Source: DASWHD01 sp036393335 (GTDB lineage Bacteria > CG2-30-53-67 > CG2-30-70-394). Taken from it: 20,071 nt of DNA. Where the stretch lies: the NCBI GenBank assembly GCA_036393335.1, contig DASWHD010000217.1, forward strand, positions 1 through 20,071. Reading direction: 5' to 3'. The position numbers and the translations under genes were made by a program. The notes under the pieces are model-generated. The model searched no databases. It worked only from the letters and a program-made list of their open reading frames with translations, and had not been told where the DNA came from. Shown piece after piece: positions 7,920 through 16,022 of this stretch (position 1 is the stretch's first letter; the number at the start of each line of letters is the position of its first letter).

Positions 7920-8249
7920 ATGATCAATCACCAGTTTGAAGTCGTGGACATCCACGGTAGAGTCGGCCTCGTGACCATCCGCGGCGGCGACCTCAACCAC
8001 CTGGAGGCGAAGTTTCCGGACTTCCTGCGACGCGCCGCCGAGGCTGACCTCGGTGCATCCCGGGTGAGCTGGCTGCGCATCGGCAAAGGCTCCACCGATG
8101 GCCTCGCGTGGCTGCGGGACTTCTTGCAGCGCCAGGCGAGCACCGGCGTCCTATGTTCCCACCAAGAGGTGACCGGCGGGCAGGTGCTGGTCCACTCCCA
8201 CCCGCGCCAGCCGTGGGACCGCGATCCGAGTCAGTCCCGTCCCGTCTGA
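7920..8249 (+). CDS. Hypothetical protein, 109 residues
   Basis: A short plus-strand frame starting MINHQFEVVDIHGRVG and ending SQSRPV. I do not recognise a family. It has no signal peptide or membrane segment. The middle contains ASRVSWLRIGKGSTDGLAWLRDFLQRQ, which with the beta-strand-like start is vaguely like a STAS-type alpha/beta fold, but no diagnostic motif supports that. Its last 15 residues are polar and probably disordered. An in-frame GTG at 7893 would add nine residues. SD support is weak (GGAAA about 7 bases before the ATG). It lies 52 bases upstream of the TPR gene and may be co-transcribed with it. Base composition matches neighbouring genes. Confidence 0.5.
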   Translation: MINHQFEVVDIHGRVGLVTIRGGDLNHLEAKFPDFLRRAAEADLGASRVSWLRIGKGSTDGLAWLRDFLQRQASTGVLCSHQEVTGGQVLVHSHPRQPWDRDPSQSRPV

Positions 8250-8301
8250 TCACCCCTCCTCACACCCGACGCACCACGACCTTGACCGAGGGCAACACGC
8301 C

Positions 8302-8910
8302 ATGGACCCGCTGACGGCCATGGAGCGACTGCACGCGCGCCGCCCGGCGCTACGGCTGGCACACCCGATCGCCGAGCGGCGCCTGGCCGCCGGTGATCTG
8401 GCAGGTGCACGGGCCGTGTGCGAGGCGGGGCTCGCAGCCAAGCCCGGCTACTACCAGCTCTACCTCACCCTGGGAAAGGTGGCGGAGATGGAGGGGCGCC
8501 TGAGCGACGCGATGCACGCCTTCCAACAGGCCCTCGCGCTCTCGCCGGACAACCGGCTCGCCGCTTTCCGGCTGGTCACCCTGTTTGCGAAGACCGGCCG
8601 CAGCGCCGCGATCCCACCCCTGCTGCGCCGCTTCCCGGATCTGGGCGAGGATCTGGTGCGACGCGACGATGCGTCTCCCACGGTCGCCGCCGTACCACCG
8701 TCGCAGCCAGCGCCGGCGGACGGCGAGGTCCTGCCCCCCCTGTTCGTGAACCCCACCGTGGCGGAGCTCTACTGGAGCCAGGGCCACCCGGAGGAGGCGG
8801 CGGCGATCTACGAGGAGCTGCGCCGCCTGCGGCCCCACGACGCGGCGATCGCCGCGCGCCTGGCGACGATCCGCGGCGGCGCCGTCCCGCCGGGAGTGGA
8901 GGCTCAGTGA
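8302..8910 (+). CDS. Tetratricopeptide repeat protein
   Basis: A 202-residue cytoplasmic protein with TPR-like helical pairs. Residues about 16-90 read as two or more repeats (LAAGDLAGARAVCEAGLAAK, then LTLGKVAEMEGRLSDAMHAF with ALALSPDN). A further repeat, ELYWSQGHPEEAAAIYEEL with RLRPHD, lies near residues 152-180. The linker between them is proline/alanine-rich (VAAVPPSQPAPADGEV). TPRs mediate protein-protein contacts; the partner is unknown. GAGGG lies about 9 bases before the ATG. Its TGA overlaps the aroQ ATG by one base (TGATG), so it probably belongs to the aroQ-accB-accC transcript. No enzymatic domain is visible. Confidence 0.8.
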   Translation: MDPLTAMERLHARRPALRLAHPIAERRLAAGDLAGARAVCEAGLAAKPGYYQLYLTLGKVAEMEGRLSDAMHAFQQALALSPDNRLAAFRLVTLFAKTGRSAAIPPLLRRFPDLGEDLVRRDDASPTVAAVPPSQPAPADGEVLPPLFVNPTVAELYWSQGHPEEAAAIYEELRRLRPHDAAIAARLATIRGGAVPPGVEAQ

Positions 8911-9347
8911 TGCGCATCGCGTGCCTGCACGGGCCCAACCTCAACCTGCTCGGCAGCCGCGAGCCGGCCCACTACGGCACCCTCTCCCTGGCGGCGATCG
9001 ACCGCGAGCTGACCCAGTGGGGGGAGACGCTGGGGGTGGAGATCCACTGCGCCCAGCACAACGGTGAAGGGGAGCTGGTGACGGCCGTGCAGGGCGCGGC
9101 CGGCGACGACGGCCTGCTGATCAACGCCGGTGCCTACACCCACACCAGCGTCGCCTTGCGCGACGCCCTGCTGGCGATCGGGCGGCCCTTTATCGAGGTA
9201 CATCTGTCGAACGTCTTCGCGCGGGAGCCGTTTCGCCACCACTCCTATCTCGCCGACATCGCGCTGGGGGTGATCAGTGGCCTGGGAATCGACAGCTACC
9301 TGCTCGGGCTCGAAGCACTCGTGCGTCACCTGCGGCATGAAGGATGA
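8910..9347 (+). CDS. aroQ: 3-dehydroquinate dehydratase, type II
   Basis: A 145-residue protein, the usual size for the dodecameric type II enzyme that converts 3-dehydroquinate to 3-dehydroshikimate in the shikimate pathway. It begins with LHGPNLNLLGSREPAHYG, containing the flexible-loop Arg17 and catalytic Tyr22. It continues with NGEGELV, INAGAYTHTSVALRDAL (catalytic Asn and substrate contacts), EVHLSN with the catalytic His, and FRHHSYLADIALGVISGLG. The ATG at 8910 is shared with the stop of the TPR gene (TGATG), indicating coupling. It is followed immediately by accB, an arrangement common in Gammaproteobacteria. Confidence 0.96.
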   Translation: MRIACLHGPNLNLLGSREPAHYGTLSLAAIDRELTQWGETLGVEIHCAQHNGEGELVTAVQGAAGDDGLLINAGAYTHTSVALRDALLAIGRPFIEVHLSNVFAREPFRHHSYLADIALGVISGLGIDSYLLGLEALVRHLRHEG

Positions 9348-9376
9348 CTACCGTGGCGACTAGACCAAGGAAGACC

Positions 9377-9859
9377 ATGGCCAAAGAAGATCCCCCCGAG
9401 AGCGGCCTCACGAGCAAGGACATTCGCGAGCTGATTCGCATCCTGTCGCGCACCGACGTGGAAGAGCTGGAGCTGGAACGGGCCGGCGAGCGGTTACGCC
9501 TGCGGCGCTTCAGCCGCGGCGCCGCTGCAAACCCACCGCCCGGCGAGGTGCAGGTGGCGGCGACGACGCCGGCACCCGCCACGCCGCCGGCGACCCCCGA
9601 GCCGGCCGAGGAGAAAGGGCAGGAGACCATTACCTCCCCGATCGTCGGGACCTACTACCGCGCCCCCGCCCCGGAGGCCTCACCCTTCGTGCAGGAGGGC
9701 GACACGGTGAAGGCCGGCCAGACCCTGTGCATCATCGAGGCGATGAAGCTAATGAACGAGGTCGAGGCGGAGAGGCCGTGCCGGATCCTCCGCTGTCTGG
9801 TGGAAGACGCCACGCCGGTGGAGTATGGCGAGGTGCTGTTCGTCATCGAGCCGTTGTGA
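9377..9859 (+). CDS. accB: Biotin carboxyl carrier protein of acetyl-CoA carboxylase
   Basis: A 160-residue protein. Residues about 1-45 are the helical N-terminus that binds biotin carboxylase (LTSKDIRELIRILSRTDVEELELE). A Pro/Ala linker follows at about 50-75, then the biotinyl domain. EAMKLMNEVEAE carries the biotin-accepting Lys124. It shuttles carboxybiotin between AccC and the carboxyltransferase in the first step of fatty-acid synthesis. Start choice: ATG 9377 has AAGGAAG just upstream. An in-frame ATG at 9344, overlapping the aroQ stop, would add 11 residues, but its purine run touches the start codon. The gene is separated from accC by an unusual repeat element rather than the short gap normally seen. 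Confidence 0.95.
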   Translation: MAKEDPPESGLTSKDIRELIRILSRTDVEELELERAGERLRLRRFSRGAAANPPPGEVQVAATTPAPATPPATPEPAEEKGQETITSPIVGTYYRAPAPEASPFVQEGDTVKAGQTLCIIEAMKLMNEVEAERPCRILRCLVEDATPVEYGEVLFVIEPL

Positions 9860-10033
9860 GGGATGGGGGACGAGGGTTGGGGGATGGGGGGTTGGCCGGC
9901 CGCCTGCGGCGGCCAATGATTTTGTCGGCAGTTCCTCGCGCAGCCATGCCTTCGACACTCCTTAAGAAGCCCGCCGCCGGCCCGCAAGGCCGGCACCGTC
10001 TCCCCACCCCCCATCCCCCAATCCCCATCCCCG
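9860..10033. repeat. Heptamer-arm inverted element (GGGATGG type) filling the accB-accC gap
   Basis: It occupies the whole gap from the base after the accB TGA to the base before the accC ATG. The left arm (9860-9895) reads as 7-mers GGGATGG, GGGACGA, GGGTTGG, GGGATGG. The reverse complement of the right arm (about 9998-10032) reads GGGGATG, GGGATTG, GGGGATG, GGGGGTG. A perfect 16-base pair TTGGGGGATGGGGGGT (9877-9892) and ACCCCCCATCCCCCAA (10006-10021) links them. Inside are hairpins GGCCGCC-TGC-GGCGGCC (9898-9914) and GCCGGCC-CGCAA-GGCCGGC (9976-9994). The left arm has five G-runs and could form a G-quadruplex. Confidence 0.85.
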
Positions 10034-11367
<1,334 letters not shown>

Positions 11368-11371
<4 letters not shown>

Positions 11372-12000
11372 TCCCGGTCCACGGCCTACCGACGATCTGC
11401 CTGATCACCTCCGCGACCGAAGCCGAGCTGGCGCTCGTCGCCCAGTTGGTGGATGTTGGGGCACGCTGGTTCCAGCTCCGGGTGAAGGACGGGCCCGATC
11501 GTGAGTTTTTTGCCCGCGGGATACGGCTCCAGAACCAGCTCGCCGGCAGCGACGCCCTGTTCAGCGTGAACGACCGGGCCGACATCGCCGCCGGGTGCGG
11601 CGCCGGCGGCCTCCACCTCGGGCAGCGCGATCTCGACCTGGCGGATGCCCGCCGCCTGTTGCCGGACGCGTGCATCGGCGTGTCCGTGCATGACGGCATG
11701 GAGGCGGAGCACGCCGCGGGGGCCGACTACGTAGGGACCGGCGCGCTCTTCACGACCCAGACCAAGGCCAACGCGCGCCCCCTGAGTGACGACCGCCGAC
11801 GTGCGGTACAATGCGCCTTTCGCGGTCCGATCGTCGGCATCGGCGGGATCGAGCCGGCCAACGTCGGCCGGCTTCCGCCCCTGGGGATCCGCCACGTAGC
11901 GGTGTCGCACGCGGTGTTCGGCGCCGCCGATCCGATCGCCGCCTTCCTGGCGATCGCCGCCGGACTCGGCGCGGCGCCGGCGGACGCCGCAGGTAGATGA
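11368..12000 (+). CDS. thiE: Thiamine-phosphate synthase
   Basis: A 210-residue TIM-barrel protein, the usual length for the enzyme joining HMP-pyrophosphate and THZ-phosphate to thiamine phosphate. Family motifs: WFQLRVKD (Q-x-R-x-K phosphate and pyrimidine contacts), SVNDRADIAAGCGAGGLHLGQRDL (Asn-Asp for Mg-pyrophosphate), GVSVHD, DYVGTGALFTTQTKANARP (the flexible loop with TxTK), and the C-terminal VGIGGI plus AVSHAVF phosphate sites. The GTG start at 11368 overlaps the accC stop (GTGA), with GGAG 11 bases upstream, so expression is tied to accC. Pairing thiE with accBC is unusual; many Gammaproteobacteria have prmA in this position. Confidence 0.93.
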
Positions 12001-12030
12001 TTGACATGGTCAAGCATTTCCTCCTAGCGT
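12001..12030 (+). promoter_or_regulatory. Candidate rho promoter with overlapping palindrome
   Basis: A consensus -35 TTGACA (12001-12006) directly follows the thiE stop. A weak -10 TAGCGT (12025-12030) lies 18 bases downstream. The -35 is embedded in a perfect inverted repeat TTGAC-ATG-GTCAA (12001-12013), which could be an operator. The weak -10 keeps confidence low. Confidence 0.35.
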
Positions 12031-12076
12031 TTTCAGTTTCTTCTACGCTACGCGTCCTTCTCCCCGCCGCTCAGTG

Positions 12077-12121
12077 ACCCCTCGGGGTTTCAGTCGTATC
12101 CCATCTCCCCGAAAGGTGGAG
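12077..12121 (+). promoter_or_regulatory. Structured rho leader
   Basis: Two small hairpins precede rho: ACCCC-TC-GGGGT (12077-12088) followed by TTT, and CTCCCC-GAAA-GGTGGAG (about 12105-12121) with a GNRA-type loop. The second one would sequester the ribosome site of the leader ORF at 12124. In E. coli rho is autoregulated by attenuation in its leader; a similar role here is an inference. Confidence 0.35.
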
Positions 12122-12123
12122 TG

Positions 12124-12156
12124 ATGGCTTTCCAGGCCATTCCTGCCTCCCCGTAG
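12124..12156 (+). CDS. Leader peptide ORF upstream of rho (10 residues)
   Basis: ATG followed by nine codons (MAFQAIPASP) and TAG, ending nine bases before the rho ATG. The purine tract AAGGTGGAG ends two bases before its start codon and is the only good SD in the rho leader; rho itself is preceded by pyrimidine-rich sequence without an SD. The arrangement suggests that ribosomes load at this ORF and reinitiate at rho, or that its translation controls rho attenuation. The E. coli rho leader also contains a short ORF (rhoL), but I see no sequence similarity to it. Its existence as a translated peptide is inferred. Confidence 0.4.
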   Translation: MAFQAIPASP

Positions 12157-12165
12157 TCCCGTCCC

Positions 12166-13413
12166 ATGAATCTGGTCGAGCTGAAATCCAAGGGGATCGA
12201 CGAGCTCACCGCCCTCGCCCGCGCGATGCACATCGAGGGGGCGGCCACCCTGCACCGCCAAGACCTGATCTTCGCCCTACTCCAGGCCGCCACCGACGAG
12301 ACCGAGCCCCTGACCGGTGAAGGGGTGCTGGAGACCCTACCGGATGGCTTCGGCTTCCTGCGCTCCCTGGAGGCGAACTACCTCGCCGGGCCGGACGACA
12401 TTTACGTCAGCCCGTCGCAGATCCGCCGCTTCAACCTGCGCACCGGCGATACGGTGTGCGGCCAGGTACGCCCGCCCAAGGAGTCGGAGCGCTATTTCGC
12501 CCTGCTGCGGGTGGAGCGGCTCAATCACGAGGACCCCGCGGCCGCCCGTAATAAGATTCTGTTCGACAACCTCACCCCCCTCTACCCCCAGGAGCGGCTG
12601 GTGATGGAGACGCGACCCGACGAGTACTCCGGCCGCGTCATCGACCTGGTCGCGCCCCTCGGCAAGGGCCAGCGCGCCCTGATCGTGGCACCGCCGCGCA
12701 CCGGCAAGACCATGCTCCTGCAGGCGATCGCCAACGCCATCACCACCAACCACCCGCAGGTCAGCCTGATGGTGCTGTTGATCGACGAGCGGCCGGAGGA
12801 GGTGACCGACATGCAGCGCTCGGTGAAGGGCGAGGTGATCTCCTCCACCTTCGACGAGCCGGCGAGCCGCCACGTGCAGGTCGCGGAGATCGTCGTGGAG
12901 AAGGCCAAACGTCTGGTGGAGCATGGCCGCGACGTGGTGATCCTGCTGGACTCCATCACCCGCTTGGCGCGGGCCTACAACACGGTGGTCCCGACCAGCG
13001 GCAAGGTCCTCACCGGCGGCCTGGACTCCAACGCCATGCAGAAGCCGAAGCGGTTCTTCGGTGCCGCGCGCAACATCGAGCACGGCGGCTCGCTGACCGT
13101 CGTCGCGACCGCGCTGATCGACACCGGCTCGCGCATGGACGAGGTGATCTTCGAGGAGTTCAAGGGCACGGGGAACTGCGAGATCGTGCTCGACCGGCGC
13201 CTCTCGGACCGGCGCGTCTTCCCGGCGATCGACATCAACCTGTCCGGCACCCGCAAGGAGGAACTGCTCATCGAGGCCGCGGCCCTCCGGCGCCACTGGG
13301 TGCTACGCAAGTTCCTGCAACCCATGAACACGGTCGAGGCGATGGAGTTCCTCCTCGACAAGCTGCGCCTCATTGAGAACAACGCGGCCTTCCTCCGGGC
13401 GATGAACGCCTGA
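12166..13413 (+). CDS. rho: Transcription termination factor Rho
   Basis: A 415-residue protein of normal length for the hexameric RNA helicase that terminates transcripts. The N-terminus MNLVELKSKGIDELTALARAM and the KQDLIFALL-like RQDLIFALLQ form the N-terminal helix bundle. The RNA-binding CSD fold covers about 50-120 (GVLETLPDGFGFLRS). Walker A is APPRTGKT (175-182), Walker B VVILLDSITRLARAYN, and the Q-loop/R-loop region VPTSGKVLTGG follows. The C-terminus (LRKFLQPMN...EFLLDKL) is complete. Start chosen by alignment; no SD precedes it. The upstream leader with a short ORF suggests post-transcriptional control. Downstream neighbours rpmE, prfA, prmC and murA form an order also seen in other phyla. 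Confidence 0.97.
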   Translation: MNLVELKSKGIDELTALARAMHIEGAATLHRQDLIFALLQAATDETEPLTGEGVLETLPDGFGFLRSLEANYLAGPDDIYVSPSQIRRFNLRTGDTVCGQVRPPKESERYFALLRVERLNHEDPAAARNKILFDNLTPLYPQERLVMETRPDEYSGRVIDLVAPLGKGQRALIVAPPRTGKTMLLQAIANAITTNHPQVSLMVLLIDERPEEVTDMQRSVKGEVISSTFDEPASRHVQVAEIVVEKAKRLVEHGRDVVILLDSITRLARAYNTVVPTSGKVLTGGLDSNAMQKPKRFFGAARNIEHGGSLTVVATALIDTGSRMDEVIFEEFKGTGNCEIVLDRRLSDRRVFPAIDINLSGTRKEELLIEAAALRRHWVLRKFLQPMNTVEAMEFLLDKLRLIENNAAFLRAMNA

Positions 13414-13430
13414 GCGGGAAAAATCGCACC

Positions 13431-13458
13431 TTGCGGTGGGGGGCGTCGCCCCTATAAT
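13431..13458 (+). promoter_or_regulatory. Sigma70-type promoter for rpmE
   Basis: TTGCGG (13431-13436), a 16-base spacer and a perfect TATAAT (13453-13458), placed about 50 bases before the rpmE start. This is the best promoter in the window. The spacer contains the perfect inverted repeat GGGGCG-T-CGCCCC (13440-13452), ending exactly at the -10. Confidence 0.7.
13440..13452 (+). terminator. GC hairpin after rho, possible terminator
   Basis: GGGGCG-T-CGCCCC followed by TATAATT lies 27 bases after the rho stop. As RNA it would form a short GC stem followed by a mixed A/U stretch, so it could end the rho transcript. It also occupies the spacer of the rpmE promoter, so terminator and promoter overlap. 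Confidence 0.35.
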
Positions 13459-13507
13459 TCCCCCCCTTGGCCGCCACCGACGGCCCCGAGTGACGAGGCG
13501 CACGGCG

Positions 13508-13711
13508 ATGAAAACAGGAATCCACCCCGCATACGAGCCCACGACCATCACCTGCACCTGCGGGACGGTCATCGAGACGCGCTCTACCCGCAAGAACGCC
13601 CACGTCGAGATCTGCTCCAGCTGCCACCCGTTCTACACCGGCAAGCAGAAGATCGTGGACAGCGAGGGGCGGGTAGAGAAGTTCCAACGACGCTTCGGCG
13701 TCAAGCAGTAG
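13508..13711 (+). CDS. rpmE: Ribosomal protein bL31, zinc-binding type
   Basis: A 67-residue protein starting MKTGIHPAYEPTTITCTCG. CxC near the N-terminus and CSSC in the middle give the four-cysteine zinc site of type A (C+) L31, followed by the signature HPFYTGKQKIVDSEGRVEKFQRRF. It bridges the ribosomal subunits at the central protuberance. GAGGCG lies about 7 bases before the ATG. It has its own strong promoter. The C+ form is the one replaced by a zinc-free paralogue under zinc starvation in species that have both; no paralogue is in this window. Confidence 0.97.
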   Translation: MKTGIHPAYEPTTITCTCGTVIETRSTRKNAHVEICSSCHPFYTGKQKIVDSEGRVEKFQRRFGVKQ

Positions 13712-13904
13712 CTCCGCCCGACGTTGGCCGGCTGCTTGCCACCGCCGGCGGGCCGCGTCCGGAGGTACTCCGCGCTGGAAGGTGCGCCCGCGGGATGGGT
13801 CGTGTTGCTCGTACAGTCCGGCGATCCGGCCGTATTGTCGTGCGCGACGGAGATTCCCCGTCGCCCATGCCCTCAGCCGCGGCCGTGAACGCCGCCACCC
13901 TGTG
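13712..13904. other. rpmE-prfA intergenic gap
   Basis: 193 bases with no gene. It holds a weak hairpin GACGG-N7-CCGTC just before 13865 but no clear promoter, terminator or repeat element. prfA has no evident SD, and hemA, usual upstream neighbour of prfA in Gammaproteobacteria, is absent. Confidence 0.4.
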
Positions 13905-14981
13905 ATGTTGACCAAGCTCGCCAAGATCGAAGCCCGCTACCACGAGCTGGGGGAAAAGCTCGGCGATCCGGCGCTGCTCGCCGACCGCGCCACCTACACC
14001 CAGCTCGCCAGGGAGCACGCCCGCCTTGCGGAACTGGCCGAGGTCGCCGTGCGCTATCGCCAGGTGCTCCAGGCCATCGCCGAGGCCGAGGAGATCCTCG
14101 CCGACGCGACTCAGGACCCGGAGCTGCGGGAAATGGCGAAGGCGGAGCTGGACGAGCGCCGCACCGAGGTCGACACACTGGTGGGCCAGCTCAAGAAGCT
14201 CCTGATTCGCCGCGACCCGAACGACGACAAGAACATCTTCCTGGAGATCCGTGCCGGCACCGGCGGCGACGAGGCGGCCCTGTTCGCCGCCGACCTCTAC
14301 CGCATGTACGTGAAGTACGCCGAGGCGCGCGGCTGGAAGGTGGAGATGATGAACTCCAACGTCACCGGCATCGGCGGCTTCAAGGAGGTGATCGCCCTGG
14401 TGAAGGGTGACGGTGCCTACTCGCGGCTGAAGTTCGAGGGCGGCACCCACCGGGTGCAGCGGGTCCCGGAGACCGAGACCCAGGGCCGCATCCACACCTC
14501 GGCGGTGACCGTGGCGATCATGCCGGAGGCCGAGGAGGTGGAGGTCGAGATCCGCCCGGCCGACCTGAAGATCGACGTGTTCCGCTCCTCCGGCCCCGGT
14601 GGCCAGAGCGTCAACACCACCGACTCCGCGGTGCGTCTGACCCACCTCCCCACCGACACGGTGGTCATCTGCCAAGACGAGAAGTCGCAGCACAAGAACA
14701 AGGAGAAGGCGCTGCGCGTGCTCCGGGCGCGGCTCTATGAGCGGCAGCAGGCCGAGGCCGACGCCGCCCGCTCTGCGGCACGCAAGTCCCAGGTCGGTAC
14801 CGGCGACCGCAGCGAGCGCATCCGCACCTACAACTTTCCTCAGGGGCGGGTGACCGACCACCGCATCGGCCTCACGGTACACAGCCTGGAATCTGTGCTG
14901 GAGGGCAACCTCGACATCCTCCTCGACCCTCTCATCCAGCACGCCGAGGCGGAGGCCCTGGCACGCAGCGAAGAGCGCTGA
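13905..14981 (+). CDS. prfA: Peptide chain release factor 1
   Basis: A 358-residue class I release factor that reads UAA and UAG. The coiled N-terminal domain covers about 1-100. The stop-codon recognition motif is Pro188-Glu189-Thr190, the PxT of RF1 (RF2 has SPF). The universal peptidyl-tRNA hydrolysis motif is Gly232-Gly233-Gln234 in SSGPGGQSVN. Between them is QGRIHTSAVTVAIMPE. Start: ATG 13905, preceded by an in-frame GTG at 13902; the length matches the E. coli protein (360). No SD is seen. The stop overlaps the prmC start (TGATG), which makes sense because PrmC methylates this protein. Confidence 0.97.
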   Translation: MLTKLAKIEARYHELGEKLGDPALLADRATYTQLAREHARLAELAEVAVRYRQVLQAIAEAEEILADATQDPELREMAKAELDERRTEVDTLVGQLKKLLIRRDPNDDKNIFLEIRAGTGGDEAALFAADLYRMYVKYAEARGWKVEMMNSNVTGIGGFKEVIALVKGDGAYSRLKFEGGTHRVQRVPETETQGRIHTSAVTVAIMPEAEEVEVEIRPADLKIDVFRSSGPGGQSVNTTDSAVRLTHLPTDTVVICQDEKSQHKNKEKALRVLRARLYERQQAEADAARSAARKSQVGTGDRSERIRTYNFPQGRVTDHRIGLTVHSLESVLEGNLDILLDPLIQHAEAEALARSEER

Positions 14982-15865
14982 TGGAGGCGGCCCCTGCGAT
15001 CCTCGCCACCGACGGCGCCTCCGCTTCCGGGCACCCGCGAAATCCTATGGCCGCCGCCGAGTCGAGCCCCTGGGAGTGGCGCCGCTGGGGTCGCGACCAA
15101 GCCATCCCGTTCGATGAGGCACAGTACCTCCTACTGGAGCTCCTGCGCCGGCCGCCATCGGCCCTCGTGGAGCCGATCCACTTGACCCCACGCCAGCAAC
15201 GGCGTCTCGCGCGCTGGATCGCCCGCCGCGCCGCCGGCGAGCCCCTGCAATACATCACCGGGCGTGCCCACTTCTACGGCGAGACCTTCCGGGTCGGCCC
15301 GGGGGTGCTTATCCCCCGCCCCGAGACCGAGCTGCTGGTAGCGGCGGCCCTGGCGGCTCTGCCACCGCACGCCCGGATCCTCGACCTGGGCACGGGCAGT
15401 GGCTGCATCGCCCTGACGATCGCCCGCCAGCGTCCAGAGGTGCACGTGGTGGCGGTGGAGCGCTCGCCCGCCGCCCTGCGCTGGGCACGGGTCAACGACC
15501 GGGAGCGCCGCCTCGACCTACGGCGCGGCGACCTCTACGGCCCGGTAGCCGGGGAGCGGTTCGACTGCATCTGCGCCAACCCGCCCTACGTGGGGGAGCG
15601 CGAGATCCTGCCCAGCGACGTGCGCGGCTGCGAGCCGGCGGAGGCCCTGTTCGCCGGCGGTGATGGGCTGGCCGCGATCCAACGGGTGATCGCCGGCGCC
15701 CCGGACCACCTGGCACCGGGCGGCCGGCTGCTCATGGAGATCGGGGCAGGTCAGGGCGAAAAGGTACTCGACCTTGCAGCGCAGGCATTTCAGGATGTCA
15801 CCCTAATCCAGGACTATGCTGGCCACGACCGGGTGCTGGTGGGGTACCTAGGGGTTAGGGGCTAG
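14981..15865 (+). CDS. prmC: Release factor glutamine methyltransferase
   Basis: A 294-residue SAM-dependent methyltransferase that N5-methylates the Gln of the GGQ motif in RF1/RF2. The N-terminal helical domain includes EPLQYITGRAHFYGETFRVGPGVLIPRPETELLV. The SAM motif is DLGTGSGCIAL (135-145) and the catalytic glutamine-binding motif is Asn200-Pro-Pro-Tyr203. ATG 14981 overlaps the prfA stop; an alternative in-frame ATG at 15047 would remove 22 poorly conserved residues. The last residues, LGVRG, and the TAG stop are encoded inside the left arm of the heptamer element that follows, so the native C-terminus has been replaced or extended by a few residues. Confidence 0.95.
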   Translation: MEAAPAILATDGASASGHPRNPMAAAESSPWEWRRWGRDQAIPFDEAQYLLLELLRRPPSALVEPIHLTPRQQRRLARWIARRAAGEPLQYITGRAHFYGETFRVGPGVLIPRPETELLVAAALAALPPHARILDLGTGSGCIALTIARQRPEVHVVAVERSPAALRWARVNDRERRLDLRRGDLYGPVAGERFDCICANPPYVGEREILPSDVRGCEPAEALFAGGDGLAAIQRVIAGAPDHLAPGGRLLMEIGAGQGEKVLDLAAQAFQDVTLIQDYAGHDRVLVGYLGVRG

Positions 15866-15952
15866 GGGAGGACAGCCCTTCGGGCAGGATGAAATGTCGA
15901 TGGTCACACAGGACAAGATCTGGTTTCTTCGGGTGCTCACGAAACACATCAT

Positions 15953-15975
15953 GTAGGAGCGGGCTTGCCCGCGAA
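15953..15975 (+). repeat. REP sequence, first copy of an inverted pair
   Basis: GTAGGAGC followed by GGGCTTGCCCGCGAA: the conserved GTAGGAGC head and an imperfect palindrome, typical of REP elements described in Pseudomonas and relatives. It pairs with the inverted copy at 16000-16022. No RAYT (REP-associated transposase) gene is in the window. Confidence 0.85.
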
Positions 15976-15999
15976 CCGATACCGAGGCTGCCCGAGCCA

Positions 16000-16022
16000 T
16001 TCGCGAGCAAGCTCGCTCCTAC
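16000..16022 (-). repeat. REP sequence, inverted second copy
   Basis: On the minus strand it reads GTAGGAGC then GAGCTTGCTCGCGAA. It matches the first copy at 21 of 23 bases, and the two differences are a G-to-A and C-to-T pair on opposite sides of the palindrome, preserving base pairing. The 24-base spacing gives a REPIN-like hairpin of about 70 bases. Confidence 0.85.
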
